A stretch of DNA of 47,657 nt from Treponema sp. (GTDB lineage: Bacteria > Spirochaetota > Spirochaetia > Treponematales > Breznakiellaceae): positions 1 through 47,657 of the forward strand of contig WRLP01000022.1 of NCBI GenBank assembly GCA_009777535.1. Reading direction: 5' to 3'. Of the stretch, positions 8,901 to 17,993 are shown piece by piece. The first letter of the stretch is position 1, and every line of letters begins with the position of its first letter. The notes below the pieces were generated by a model. The model did no database searches, had not been told where the DNA came from, and worked only from the letters and a program-made list of their open reading frames with translations. The translations under genes were made by a program, and so were the position numbers.

Positions 8901-9878
8901 AACAAGAAAATATTCCTGGTTTACACTGCGCGCCTTTTTGAATTCTGCGGGAGATAATTTCAGCTGCCCCCTTGGCAGCCGCAGCGGATGATTTTTTTCG
9001 TCGAGTTCTTCTATCCTGTAAAAACCCTGCCTTGGACTGTAACCGGAAAGCACAGAACGCCGCAGAAGTATATTGTGATCATCGCTGTCCTTTTTTACAA
9101 TCAGAATAAGATCGTCGCTCATTGAAATTTCTGTATCCAGTTTAAGGATTTGGGAAAAATCAAAGCTGAAAAGTTTCGGCTCCAGCAGCCCGCCGCCCCT
9201 TTCAATTGCCCGTTCCTGAAAGGGTTTAAGAAAAATAAATCCGCCGAAAATTAATAATGCAAGTAAAGCCGTAACTGCAGGGCCGATTTCTTTTGCCCGC
9301 ATTTTTATATTAGGCGGCATTGAAAAAAGCAGGCCCATCGCCATAAAAAAAACAATTCCGGTAAAAACAACAATCATCACAATGGGCCACCGGTACATCA
9401 CGATGTTATAGGAACGGGCAATACTGTATATAACAATGAGTATTGTCGCGTCTGCTATTACTGCGGCTCTTAAAAATTTCCGGCTTGTTATGCAAAACCA
9501 GGTTGAGGCGGCAATCCAGTAAAAAGGCAGAATGGAAACAAAATTATTTCTGTCGAAGTTAAGCAGCAGCGAATCGAGTGCTATTGCATAAGGGCCGGTG
9601 TTGCCGGGAATAAAAATCCTGGGTAGTGCTGTAAAAAGCCTTGTTATCCAGGGAATTAGGCAGATAGCGGCGAGAGCTCCCAGCGCCCCGGCCGGTTTGC
9701 CGCCAGGCCGGAAATATTTCAGGAAAACCGCTGCCGCAAATGCGCATAACAGAACGGCGGTAAAGACCGGAGTATCTGCCAGGTCCGCAGCGATAAGCCT
9801 TAGCTGATAAAGGACGGCAAAGATCGCAATGGAACGGAAGATAATCGCTGCTTTTATATTGGCCGTCATGTTTTTCAT
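5925..9878 (-). CDS. Membrane transglutaminase-like protein fused to TPR domain (TgpA-like)
   Basis: 1317 residues. About six membrane helices occupy residues 10-215. An extracytoplasmic region follows, containing a transglutaminase core with Cys455 (KKGYCSYYAF), His499 (DMAHAWVEV) and Asp515 (EFDPTSEQ), the expected catalytic triad. A membrane helix is at about 581-602. After a cytoplasmic-type segment there is another hydrophobic stretch (721-737, ending EAQ, like a signal peptide) and then a chain of TPR repeats from about 745 to 1060, with a C-terminal unassigned domain to 1317. Family members lacking the TPR part are usually about 650-750 residues, so this looks like a fusion of a TgpA-like protein and a separate secreted TPR protein. 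The ATG overlaps the stop of the DUF58 gene by one base (TAATG), so translation is probably coupled. Confidence 0.85.
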   Translation of the reverse strand: MKNMTANIKAAIIFRSIAIFAVLYQLRLIAADLADTPVFTAVLLCAFAAAVFLKYFRPGGKPAGALGALAAICLIPWITRLFTALPRIFIPGNTGPYAIALDSLLLNFDRNNFVSILPFYWIAASTWFCITSRKFLRAAVIADATILIVIYSIARSYNIVMYRWPIVMIVVFTGIVFFMAMGLLFSMPPNIKMRAKEIGPAVTALLALLIFGGFIFLKPFQERAIERGGGLLEPKLFSFDFSQILKLDTEISMSDDLILIVKKDSDDHNILLRRSVLSGYSPRQGFYRIEELDEKNHPLRLPRGQLKLSPAEFKKARSVNQEYFLVNFDAAAFIGMKEPVLISPYENWDASSFNSAFAVESLVSTADYLDFINIDDEQFNLSENELKIYTEYGGDERIRAYAMEITDGYEDHAGKVWMIHDRLKYGEYRYSLKPGIAPDGDQLGFFLFNSKKGYCSYYAFAMTLLLRSLGIPARVAAGFFIDPDTNTFDYYPVRSDMAHAWVEVAFPGYGWIEFDPTSEQLSEGEEFRFSSGVDPALFEKLMREILENRSGMRLKEGLEEESAASNFNSLAQNALEVIKNNWLPILLSAMALLFLWIRCSCLISVYLTGSPRKRSIRLMRHARRRLHLAGLRRPTEGMAEAEWALRLEKQFSGIYAMYQAAAAARFAQVYSTDDHKLQLVNYSLFTESYKKEVPLHRRIAGWIFPPLALLSGSKKSGRVNTSLLVFLLLAAFFVIKGEAQNGESLSADELYMSAAEAEFAEMWERAIELYKEGSDAYPDDARFSWSLGNLYYSRSLYGLAWDEYRKTEIINPFNQYLLIRLARTAGYLNQDHMSVEYYKRALSIDPNNRDAIGSLGWMYFKVHKLRDGERLLTDALERFGDDADFSMTLGTLYSSMYNYDDGKYWYNKAISLGESIGDRVFAAVAYYNLSILETHFYRYALSMEAANSSLDAQNRASGRLARGELYMRRLDLEEAQKEYAAAYEIDTSPLAKLNLAQVYQISGRLEEARLYAEDCLGNSDHSWMLNYGIDPDRYKRDIHEILYKTYSGLAQAERFMPLAGTGEKIHSLLKIIIYSFKHSVHLRLFGKYSLAAAAAYGAEPMEDGSPNLDSLFQYFNAFKTYPRRGIAYLNRARAFETSIIPEAEPSYDLEEGVLLKNTGLVRKALTGFDPFWELEPISQCYGEFAGGKNSRREKSLAAQELFALNRGALRQAGITLPVQADFVFFGEGAADASRSKKHFTKALAKAGFVNPAGLPARFSLNVTISGSAASGYTVFCDLADSEGKTKTLHHSFPLRSLTKTDVYDFAREFGNAVFRVE

Positions 9879-11098
9879 TATAACCCTATTGCCCGTGCCC
9901 GAACGCCGGGCCGCCGGCCGTAAACTCCGGCGCAGGTTTCCGCCGCCCCGGCAAGTTCGCCGCTGCCTGCCGTTATGCCCTTTTTTGCATCACTCTTATA
10001 AAGGAAAAATATTTCTACTGCCGGCGCTGCGCTCCTTCCGGCGTTCCGGCCTGCGTGTCCTGCCAAAAAGCGATCCAGTGCGGACTGCTGTGCGTTTGCC
10101 CTCGGCATGGCCAGAATAAGGACGCCCCTGTCATTCGACGCTGCCGGCAGATGGGCGGCTTCTGAGAGCGGTATTGCTGCCGGCCATGCCAGGGCGGCGG
10201 CCATTTCCGCCGCTGTAACGGTTTTTTTTGCTTCCTGGCTTTCCGCCTTGCTTGTGCAGCCTATTTGTACATTCAGTCCGTTTGCGGCGCAGGCCAGTCC
10301 TGCAGCAAGGCCGTTTTCGCAGAGCAAATCCGTTCCGTTTCGCGCCATGCCGGCAGTGTAAAGCATTTTATCAAACTGGGTATCTATCAATATAACAATA
10401 TTAGAATGAGGCGGAGGTTCACGTTCCCCCTCGCGGACAAAAAGTTCGCCGCCGTGGCCGTACAGCTTCCAGTTGATTCGCCTTGGATCGTCGCCCGGCA
10501 CATAAGGCCGGTGATCGATCAGATTATCGGTGCGGATTAGGGTTACTTCAGGCTGCCGGCTGGATTCACCGGATCTGGCGTTAACCGGAAGCGGGCTTTC
10601 CGCTGCGCCGGGACTTGCCAGGAGCCGGACGCCGGTTCCGTGCGGAATGCGGAAGGCAAAACGAAAAAAACCGAGTATGTCGAAAATCGCAAGCTCATCG
10701 TAATCGGAAAAATACGCACCGCGGTTTTTTACTTCGAATGTTTCCTGCCGCATAAGGGCTGTTTTTTTTGAGGGTCTGAAATCATGAGCGATGCGGCGTC
10801 CGTCCGTTGTCGCCAGCAGCAGCCGGCAGCGTACTAAAATTCCCGGGAGCTGGAAAAAAGCAGCGTTATCTGAATAAACAACATCGGTGCATTCTCCGGC
10901 GGAAATCTCCTGCGGGCTTATCCGCAGAGAGATTCTGAGCGCACGGCGGCTGTGGAGCAGCGCCAGCAGCAGGGTCATCGCAAAGCAGTAAAACCAGGAG
11001 GCTAGAAATACAGCGCCGATCAATGTAAGGGCCAGTTCCCGCCTGATTGTTCCGGCAATTGACGAAAGGATAATTATCAACAGGACGAATATCCCCAT
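9878..11098 (-). CDS. DUF58 family protein
   Basis: 406 residues. Two N-terminal membrane helices (about 1-45) are followed by a beta-rich segment and the DUF58 signature region: HRPYVPGDDPRRINWKLYGH with FVREGEREPPPHSNIVILID, the last part resembling the start of a von Willebrand factor A fold. DUF58 proteins are encoded beside MoxR ATPases and transglutaminases in many bacteria; their role is not settled but points to envelope assembly or stress. The frame is open back to 11260, but that extension lies inside the moxR gene in another frame, so the ATG at 11098, after the moxR stop, is preferred. There is no obvious ribosome site. The C-terminal part (from about residue 255) is Ala-rich and poorly conserved-looking. 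Confidence 0.8.
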   Translation of the reverse strand: MGIFVLLIIILSSIAGTIRRELALTLIGAVFLASWFYCFAMTLLLALLHSRRALRISLRISPQEISAGECTDVVYSDNAAFFQLPGILVRCRLLLATTDGRRIAHDFRPSKKTALMRQETFEVKNRGAYFSDYDELAIFDILGFFRFAFRIPHGTGVRLLASPGAAESPLPVNARSGESSRQPEVTLIRTDNLIDHRPYVPGDDPRRINWKLYGHGGELFVREGEREPPPHSNIVILIDTQFDKMLYTAGMARNGTDLLCENGLAAGLACAANGLNVQIGCTSKAESQEAKKTVTAAEMAAALAWPAAIPLSEAAHLPAASNDRGVLILAMPRANAQQSALDRFLAGHAGRNAGRSAAPAVEIFFLYKSDAKKGITAGSGELAGAAETCAGVYGRRPGVRARAIGL

Positions 11099-11129
11099 TG
11101 TCCGGGGCTTGAAGGCTGCGCGTGCGTAC

Positions 11130-12074
11130 TTAGTCTGTTTTGATGCCGTCGATTCTGGCAAGGCATATCTCCCGAATGAATTTGTCTCCCTGGTTTTTTG
11201 GATCGCGCAGCCTGACCCTGTGGGCGAGTACGGGTACGCAAAGGATCGCCAGATCTTCATCTGTTACAAATTCCCTTTCCTTTACATGGGCGCGGGCTTT
11301 GGCAGCCGCCAGAAAGTGCAGGCCGGCCCTGGGGCTTGCTCCAAGGCTGAATGCTTTGTGAATCCGTGTATCGCGGATCATATCGGCAATAGCTTCCTTC
11401 AGCGCCTGATGGCAGAACACCTCCTGGGCGGCCTTCTGGGCCGATATAAAATCATTTAAGCGGATAACGGGTGTCAGTTTTTCAAGACCAGCCTCGGCGG
11501 GATTTTCGTCCAGGATAGCAAGCTCTGCATCACGGCCGGGGTAGCCCAGGGAAAGTTTCATCATAAAACGGTCGAGCTGGGCGGCCGGAAGGGGAAAGGT
11601 GCCTTCGCTTTCGATGGGGTTTTCCGTCGCAATTACAAAAAAAGGTTCCGGCGGTTTGTGGGTAGTCTGCCCGATTGTAACCTGGCGTTCCGCCATTACT
11701 TCCAGCAGGGCGGACTGAACCTTGGGCGTAGTGCGGTTTATTTCGTCGGCTAACACAATATTCGCCAGAACGGGCCCCGGAATAAAGCGAAAGTTACGCG
11801 CTTTCGGATCAAAAACATCGACTCCGGTAATGTCGTAGGGCAGAAGGTCGGGAGTAAACTGTATGCGTTTGAAGTCCAGCCCCTTCCGGCCGCCGTCGAT
11901 CAGTTTTGCCAGGGTCTTTGCCACGGTGGTTTTTCCCAGTCCGGGAAAATCCTCGATCAGCACATGCCCGCCGGCAAGAACGGCCGTTGTCAACAATTCA
12001 AGAAAATCACGCTTTCCCTTGATAATCCTGCCCGCTCCTTCGAGCAGGGCTGCTGCTGCATTAACATTTTTCAT
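11130..12074 (-). CDS. MoxR family AAA+ ATPase
   Basis: 314 residues. Walker A is DFPGLGKTT (42-50), Walker B IVLADE (106-111), with the sensor region FFVIATENP and the lid motif FPLPAAQLDRFMMK typical of MoxR proteins. These chaperone-like ATPases are thought to activate or insert partner proteins with VWA-type domains; the DUF58 protein encoded just downstream is the likely partner. The start is one base after the stop of the sensor-kinase gene (TAG-T-ATG), so translation is probably coupled and the lack of a clear ribosome site is not surprising. Length is normal for the family. Confidence 0.92.
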   Translation of the reverse strand: MKNVNAAAALLEGAGRIIKGKRDFLELLTTAVLAGGHVLIEDFPGLGKTTVAKTLAKLIDGGRKGLDFKRIQFTPDLLPYDITGVDVFDPKARNFRFIPGPVLANIVLADEINRTTPKVQSALLEVMAERQVTIGQTTHKPPEPFFVIATENPIESEGTFPLPAAQLDRFMMKLSLGYPGRDAELAILDENPAEAGLEKLTPVIRLNDFISAQKAAQEVFCHQALKEAIADMIRDTRIHKAFSLGASPRAGLHFLAAAKARAHVKEREFVTDEDLAILCVPVLAHRVRLRDPKNQGDKFIREICLARIDGIKTD

Positions 12075-12075
12075 A

Positions 12076-15000
12076 CTACTGCCTGCTCTCTGTTTCCTGT
12101 CTGCTGTTCAAATACTTGTCGGTTATCGTCAGCAGAGCTTCTACTTCAATTGGTTTCGCTATATGATCGTTCATTCCCGCCTTCTTGCAGTTTTCTACAT
12201 CTTCGGTAAAAGCATTGGCCGTCATCGCAATTATCGGGGTGAACTGCACACGTTTATAGATAACCTTGCCTGTCTCATTTTGGAGTTCCGTTGTTGTTTT
12301 TTTTCTGTAATCAGACTCAAACATTCTTATCGCACGGGCGGCATCGTAGCCGTCCATTACGGGCATTTGTACATCCATGTAAACAAGGTCGTACCGCTCC
12401 GGGTTGGCGACAAACAATTCGACGGCGGTCTGTCCATTTTCGGCGCAGTCTATTTCTGCGCCGGTGTTCTCCAGCAGGGCGATAACAATTTCACGGTTTA
12501 TGGGTACATCTTCCACCAAAAGCAGCGTTCGGTTTTTGAAATTATAATCAATGGATTTCCTGCCGATCTGCGATGCCCTTAACGTATCATGACTGCTGCC
12601 TTCAAAAAGCACTCTGACAATAAAACGGCTTCCCGAACCCGGCGTGCTTTCGACGGATATGTCGCCTCCCATAAGAACGGCAAGACTTTTACTTATGGCA
12701 AGCCCAAGGCCGGTGCCGCCGAACCGTTTTGAAGTGCCTGAATCGGCCTGAACGAATGCGCTGAACAGCCGCTCCCGCTGTTCTTCTGTTATGCCAATAC
12801 CGGTATCCTGTACTACGGCTTCAATTTCTTCCTTCCCTTCCTTTTCGCCTGCATGTCTTAAAATCAACTGTATTTCACCTCCCGCCGGGGTAAATTTTAT
12901 CGCGTTGGAAAGCAGGTTTAATAATATCTGGGAAAAACGTATTTCATCGCCGATAACCACTTTCGGAATATCAGGATTTATGTCAATTATAAAACGCTGT
13001 CTTTTCTCTGCCGCACGTACGCTGATAATGCTTCTTACATTATGCGCCATTGCTTCCAGGGAAAAAGGCTCGCGGGAAAGCTCCAGCCTTTGCGCTTCAA
13101 TCTTGCTCATGTCGAGTATGTCATTGATTATCCCCAAAAGCTGGCGGGAAGCGATATTAATTTTATCCAGGCAGTCATATATGCGGTTCATGTCGGAGGA
13201 GGATCTGGCAATGGCTGCCATGCCGGTTACGGCATTAAGTGGTGTGCGGATTTCATGGCTCATGTTGGCGAGAAATTCGCTCTTGGTACGGGAAGCGACC
13301 ATTGCGGCTTTGGACGCGGACTCCAGTTCTTTTGTGCGTTCGCCGACAAGCAGTTCAAGTTTTTTCCCTTCGCTGCGGTTTCGCTGGAGCATAATGAAAG
13401 AAAGAAATAATACAATAAACAGCAGAATGGTTACGCCAATCAGCCATGGAAGCTGGGCTTCTGTCATTTTGTGCCGGTAATCAAAAACCCGGCGCTCCCA
13501 GCGGCTGGATATTTCTTCGGTGTTTATCATTTTTTGCGCTTTTGAAACGATGGAGCGCAGAACTTCTTCGTTTTTGTTAAAGCCAAAGTATGAATCCGAC
13601 GGATGGTTAAAAACAATGTTGGCCTTAAAGCCGGGCCTCTCCAGAAAATTTATTATGGAAAGAAGCTGATTTTTTGACGCCATAACAAGGTCAACTTCAC
13701 CGCGTGCCAGTCCGTTAAGGGCATCGAGGTTACTCGTGTACACAAAGGTATTGTTATGCCTTGGGAACCACTGGCGGAACATTTCGGTGTAAGCAGATTC
13801 GGCGATCAGGCCTACGCGAGTGTATAATACCTCGTTGATGTTCAGGTTTTCCAGTTCCACCGCCGACAGCAGGGCGTAAAAATCCAGCTGATACGGTTCA
13901 TGCGACCATATAAAATGTCCTTCCCGATCGGCAGACATGACCATTTCCGTTATTATTGATGTCTGCCCGCTTTCCAGCATGAATAAAAGTTCCGTCCATT
14001 CGGTATATGGTTTGTTAACTACTTCAAAGACAAGGCCTGTATACTGTTCGATCCTCCTTAGCACATCGAACGAGGTACCCTGCCATTCCTTGTCATGATA
14101 GTTATAAAATGAAGAGGGGTAATTATCATATTCCGCGCATATTTTTATTGCTGTAAGCACAGAGCTGTGCGTCCTGATATATTCTTTTTCTTCCCGGGTC
14201 AACTGTAAAAAAAGCCGGTGTCTCAGGTAGTCCTGGTACCCGCGGTTATATAATCTTGTTAGGTGAAATATAACACCCGAGTCCAGTGCCTTTTGAATAA
14301 CGGAGATGAATGGTAAAAGTTCATTATTCTGTGTTGCCAGGGACACATGGCTGTATATCAACGGGAAAAAATCTTCGGCGAATATATCGTCGTAAGAATC
14401 GAATGCAGCCTCGGCCGGCCCGTCTTCGATGAATGCGTCGATTTCGCTGTTTTTCAATGCCTCGTACGCCCTGTCGTAGTCGCTGATAAAAAACGCTTCA
14501 AAGTCGTCCGGCAGGTACACGGAGGCCAGTTCGTAACCTGTCGAGCCCTCCAAAAAAGCGAACCGCAGGGGGCGTATTCTTCCAAGAACTGACAGGGGGT
14601 CGCTGCCGGTAAGCCGAATAATTTTTACGGGACGCTCGGCGATTGTGCCGGTCATAAATAAGAGTTTCTCCCGCTCTTCTGTCGCGGTAAGTTCTCCGGT
14701 AAAGTCAATTGTGTGCGATTCGAGTCCGGCTATCAGCTCATCCCAGCTTACAATTACCGGTTTGAACGGGATTCCGAACAGATTTCCCAGCCAGTTACAA
14801 AGCAACGCCGCAAAGCCGCCGATATCGCCGTTATCGCTGCTGAAACTTTCGGTGGAATAGTTCATCGCATAGATAAAACTCTCCCGCTGCGACTTTATCA
14901 GTTCAATGGAATGGATTTCCTGCTCCGATACGCCGGGAATATCGAGGTAAGAGTTATAGTTGGGATACCCGGATACAGTCCGCCTGCCTGTGCAGCCGGC

Positions 15001-15078
15001 TGCGGTAATGGCCAGGAACAGCGAGAAATAGACGAATTTGCGGTTCCACCGCCGGATATTTCCGGATTTTTTACCCAT
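12076..15078 (-). CDS. Hybrid sensor histidine kinase with two solute-binding sensor domains
   Basis: 1000 residues from the ATG at 15078 (an in-frame TTG six bases upstream is less likely). The N-terminal hydrophobic segment ends [10 protein letters not shown], which could be a loose spirochaetal lipobox. Two SBP_bac_3-type domains follow (about 50-290 and 300-525), then a membrane helix (544-565), a short coiled coil, HisKA with His608 ([14 protein letters not shown]), HATPase_c (N box [10 protein letters not shown] boxes QDTGIGI and [10 protein letters not shown]) and one receiver domain with Asp902 ([11 protein letters not shown]). No HPt domain is present, so a separate phosphotransfer protein or a direct output is needed. 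Family members with this layout sense small molecules outside the inner membrane. First gene of the moxR-DUF58-transglutaminase cluster, which suggests shared control. Confidence 0.9.
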   Translation of the reverse strand: MGKKSGNIRRWNRKFVYFSLFLAITAAGCTGRRTVSGYPNYNSYLDIPGVSEQEIHSIELIKSQRESFIYAMNYSTESFSSDNGDIGGFAALLCNWLGNLFGIPFKPVIVSWDELIAGLESHTIDFTGELTATEEREKLLFMTGTIAERPVKIIRLTGSDPLSVLGRIRPLRFAFLEGSTGYELASVYLPDDFEAFFISDYDRAYEALKNSEIDAFIEDGPAEAAFDSYDDIFAEDFFPLIYSHVSLATQNNELLPFISVIQKALDSGVIFHLTRLYNRGYQDYLRHRLFLQLTREEKEYIRTHSSVLTAIKICAEYDNYPSSFYNYHDKEWQGTSFDVLRRIEQYTGLVFEVVNKPYTEWTELLFMLESGQTSIITEMVMSADREGHFIWSHEPYQLDFYALLSAVELENLNINEVLYTRVGLIAESAYTEMFRQWFPRHNNTFVYTSNLDALNGLARGEVDLVMASKNQLLSIINFLERPGFKANIVFNHPSDSYFGFNKNEEVLRSIVSKAQKMINTEEISSRWERRVFDYRHKMTEAQLPWLIGVTILLFIVLFLSFIMLQRNRSEGKKLELLVGERTKELESASKAAMVASRTKSEFLANMSHEIRTPLNAVTGMAAIARSSSDMNRIYDCLDKINIASRQLLGIINDILDMSKIEAQRLELSREPFSLEAMAHNVRSIISVRAAEKRQRFIIDINPDIPKVVIGDEIRFSQILLNLLSNAIKFTPAGGEIQLILRHAGEKEGKEEIEAVVQDTGIGITEEQRERLFSAFVQADSGTSKRFGGTGLGLAISKSLAVLMGGDISVESTPGSGSRFIVRVLFEGSSHDTLRASQIGRKSIDYNFKNRTLLLVEDVPINREIVIALLENTGAEIDCAENGQTAVELFVANPERYDLVYMDVQMPVMDGYDAARAIRMFESDYRKKTTTELQNETGKVIYKRVQFTPIIAMTANAFTEDVENCKKAGMNDHIAKPIEVEALLTITDKYLNSRQETESRQ

Positions 15079-15193
15079 AAACAACTGCTACGATTTATAC
15101 ACCATAGTATATGGTACAAGCTGCCCGTGGTCAATGAACGAGTCCATTGCAGATGCATTTGCAATTTATAATGGATTTTTATACATTAAATAT

Positions 15194-16627
15194 ATGACAG
15201 ATAAAGATTCCATTGTTTCGCTTCGGGAGGTAATGACGCAGGCGCCTGCCGTTGTTAAAGAGTATATCAATATAATACTTGCCGAAGATATTCCCGTCTT
15301 GTGCGTAAACCGGGGTATGCGAAAAAAACGGACTATGCCTTTCAAGGCCCTGTATGACCACAACAACCTTTTCTGGCGGCAGGACGGGAGCTGGGAATAT
15401 TTCCTGGCGAAGGAAGATCTGGCAAAAGTAAAGGAAAAGGCTGTTTCCAGGCCGGGCATTTGGGAGACTGAAACCATTGTTCCCGGAGGCGATGAAAGGT
15501 CTGAAAAGCAGGCTGCCGAACAGGGTTATGGAACTGAATTAAAAGCTATCAATGCAATGACTGATGCGGAAAAGATCCAAAAAGTAGATGAGCACAATAA
15601 CCGTTTAAATGATCTTCTTGGCAGGGATGATGTAGAACCGGAAGTTGTTACCCAAACCCTTATAGATTCAACCAGGGATGCTGCCCTGATCAACCATAAT
15701 GTACTGCTGGAGGCCATGCGCCTGGGTGATCATGAAGCAAGAAAAATTACCCAGAACCTTGTCAATTCCACCCGTGAAATGGTAAAGACGTCCACCCAGT
15801 TGATCTCCGAAGATCTTTTTAACGATAAACTGATGAATACCCTTGTAAAAAAATCCAACGGCATGACTGTTCAGCACATGATCAGGGTATATCTTAACGG
15901 AATCGCTTTTCTTGCTTTTTATAACAGACTTGTTACCCAATCAAGTGCAATTAATAAACTGCGCATTTCATTTTCAGGCAGGTACAGTAAATTTTACCAC
16001 GCGCTGCTGCCGCACATACCGGTTGATGTTATTCAAATGGAAAATGTTTTTTACAAGGGTATGAGGGCTATCCCCCCTGATTTTTTCTGCAACTGGGCTG
16101 TGGGGTTTCTTATTCACGATGTTGGTAAAGCTTCCGCCGTTGAGTACCATGAAGGAGAATCCGCTTACAACCGCGATATTGTGGTTGAGCATGTAAAGAT
16201 TGGATATAACTCTGTTATGAATAAAACAAATTATCCCAGGGAAGCGGCCCTTATCACAGGTTATCACCATGAATATTACGGCGACAGTTCAGGCTACGGC
16301 TATTTCCGCTCCTATCTGGAGCAGTATAAAAAAATAAATCCATCGGCAAGGCAGGACTATTGCATTGCCTACGAGCTGGAACCAATGCTTGATTACCAGG
16401 CTCTTGCATACTTTCCCGCAAAGGTTCTGGAAATTATCGATGTTTTCGACAGTGTTACCGATCCCAACCGTATATACCGCAAGGCCATGACTCCCGATGA
16501 CGCCCTTGCGATGATGAGGGAAGAGTTCATTGTTAAGCACCGGAAACTGGATCCGGTGTTATTCGATATTTTTACGGCCTTTGTAAGGGAAAAACAGAAG
16601 AAAGGACAATTAAAAGGGAAAAGTTAA
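15194..16627 (+). CDS. HD-GYP-like domain protein
   Basis: 477 residues. The last 190 or so carry an HD-GYP-like domain: IHDVGKA, VVEHVKIGYN, ITGYHHEYYGDSSGYGYF and VLEIIDVFDSVTDPNRIYRKA, matching in order the HD, HxxxG, HHExxDGxGYP and DVFDALT/YR blocks. The GYP triplet reads GYG here. The HD family member would hydrolyse cyclic di-GMP; whether this variant is active is uncertain. The N-terminal 280 residues match nothing I recognise. The start is uncertain: ATG 15194 lies downstream of a TATAAT at 15167-15172, so it is preferred over ATG 15134, but neither has a good ribosome site. Divergent from the sensor kinase and convergent with rmuC, 13 nt apart. Confidence 0.75.
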   Translation: MTDKDSIVSLREVMTQAPAVVKEYINIILAEDIPVLCVNRGMRKKRTMPFKALYDHNNLFWRQDGSWEYFLAKEDLAKVKEKAVSRPGIWETETIVPGGDERSEKQAAEQGYGTELKAINAMTDAEKIQKVDEHNNRLNDLLGRDDVEPEVVTQTLIDSTRDAALINHNVLLEAMRLGDHEARKITQNLVNSTREMVKTSTQLISEDLFNDKLMNTLVKKSNGMTVQHMIRVYLNGIAFLAFYNRLVTQSSAINKLRISFSGRYSKFYHALLPHIPVDVIQMENVFYKGMRAIPPDFFCNWAVGFLIHDVGKASAVEYHEGESAYNRDIVVEHVKIGYNSVMNKTNYPREAALITGYHHEYYGDSSGYGYFRSYLEQYKKINPSARQDYCIAYELEPMLDYQALAYFPAKVLEIIDVFDSVTDPNRIYRKAMTPDDALAMMREEFIVKHRKLDPVLFDIFTAFVREKQKKGQLKGKS

Positions 16628-16640
16628 AAGAGAAAAGATA

Positions 16641-17990
16641 TTAACTATTATCTTCGTCGTCCGTGGTTATGTCGCCCAGTAGTTTATGGGCTGCCGGCTC
16701 CGGCATGGATTGCACATCACGCAGCTTCTTTTCAATGGCCCTCGACCTGATGCCGGCGTTGTCGATTTCCCTGCTGGCCTGATCAAGCCTGGCCTTGGTT
16801 TTCGACAGCACTTCGCCGAATTTACCGAATTCAAAGCGAACCGCGCCAAGAAGCTCCCAGATTTCGCTCGTTCTTTTTTCGACGGCAAGCGAGCGGAAGC
16901 CCATTTGCAGCGTGTTTAGAAACGCCGAAATTGTTGTAGGGCCTGTTATGCTTATTTTGTACTCACGCTGGACTGTTTCCAAAAGGCCGGGTATGCGCAG
17001 CACTTCGGCGTACAATCCCTCGAAGGGGAGGAACATGATGGCAAAATCGGTAGTATTCGGGGGATCAACATATTTTGTTTTAATATCCTTGGCAAACAGC
17101 TTTATCTTTTTTTCAAGTTCCTTTTTATAAAAATCAATCTCTTCAATATTGCCCGCGTCGTAAGCGGCATTCAGTCTTTCATAATCTTCCGTCGGGAACT
17201 TGGCGTCCAGCGGCAGCCAGATGGCTCTGGAAGAATTTTCCTTGCTGGGTATTTTTACGGCAAACTCAACATTTTCGCCGCTCCCTTCCTTTGTTCTGAC
17301 ATTTTGCTCATATTGCGCCGGAGAAAGAATCTGTTCCAGGATTCCCCCAAGCTGGTATTCGCCCAATATGCCCCTGCTTTTTACATTGGACAGTACTTTT
17401 TTAAGATCGCCGACGCCGTTGGCAAGGTTTTGCATTTCGCCAAGCCCTTTCTGCACCAGTTCCAGTCTTTCGCTTACCAGCTTAAATGATTCGCCAAGCC
17501 GGGTTTCCAGCGTTTTATGGAGCTTTTCATCAACGGTCTCCCTCATTTTTTCCAGTTTTGCATTGTTATCTGCAATAAGCTCCGTAAATTTTTCCTTTTG
17601 CAGATCGTTAAATGATTTTACATTTACCGCAAACCGCTCCTCGAACGATCTAAGCGAAGAAGTCATTTCCTCGCGGTTGATCCTGGCGGATTTGTCTATC
17701 ATTTCCTGTACAGAACGGAGCTTACCGTCCAGCATTGCGGAAAAATCAAAAAAAACCCTTGTAAGTTCTTCGCGGGAATCCCTTGATGCGCGGATCATGT
17801 CTTCGCGGTTTTTCCCGATTTCTTCGCGGACAGCGGCTTCGTTTTTATCCAGGCGGTTTTCGTAATCGGCGATTTTCTGAAAGATTTTATCCTGACCTCC
17901 GCGTCCGCGCGACCTGAAAATAACAAGAAAATATAAAACCAGTATAATTACAACCGTTAGGATTAAAAGAACCGGAGTTAGTTCAAGCAT
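16641..17990 (-). CDS. rmuC: RmuC family protein
   Basis: 449 residues. A single N-terminal membrane helix (about 5-26), a long charged coiled coil (about 35-200), then the RmuC domain with SRGILGEYQLGGILEQIL, AIWLPLDAKFPTEDYERL, TDFAIMFLPFEGLYAEVL and GPTTISAFLNTLQMGFR, all diagnostic for the family. RmuC affects the rate of DNA inversion and recombination; the fold is nuclease-like. The start lies three bases after the glyA stop (TAG-GTT-ATG), so the pair forms an operon and is probably translationally coupled. Confidence 0.92.
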   Translation of the reverse strand: MLELTPVLLILTVVIILVLYFLVIFRSRGRGGQDKIFQKIADYENRLDKNEAAVREEIGKNREDMIRASRDSREELTRVFFDFSAMLDGKLRSVQEMIDKSARINREEMTSSLRSFEERFAVNVKSFNDLQKEKFTELIADNNAKLEKMRETVDEKLHKTLETRLGESFKLVSERLELVQKGLGEMQNLANGVGDLKKVLSNVKSRGILGEYQLGGILEQILSPAQYEQNVRTKEGSGENVEFAVKIPSKENSSRAIWLPLDAKFPTEDYERLNAAYDAGNIEEIDFYKKELEKKIKLFAKDIKTKYVDPPNTTDFAIMFLPFEGLYAEVLRIPGLLETVQREYKISITGPTTISAFLNTLQMGFRSLAVEKRTSEIWELLGAVRFEFGKFGEVLSKTKARLDQASREIDNAGIRSRAIEKKLRDVQSMPEPAAHKLLGDITTDDEDNS

Positions 17991-17993
17991 AAC

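Noticed and set aside
11099-11260. N-terminal extension of the DUF58 protein
   Set aside because: It lies inside moxR in another frame and does not look like a protein sequence; the membrane helix starts at the ATG at 11098.
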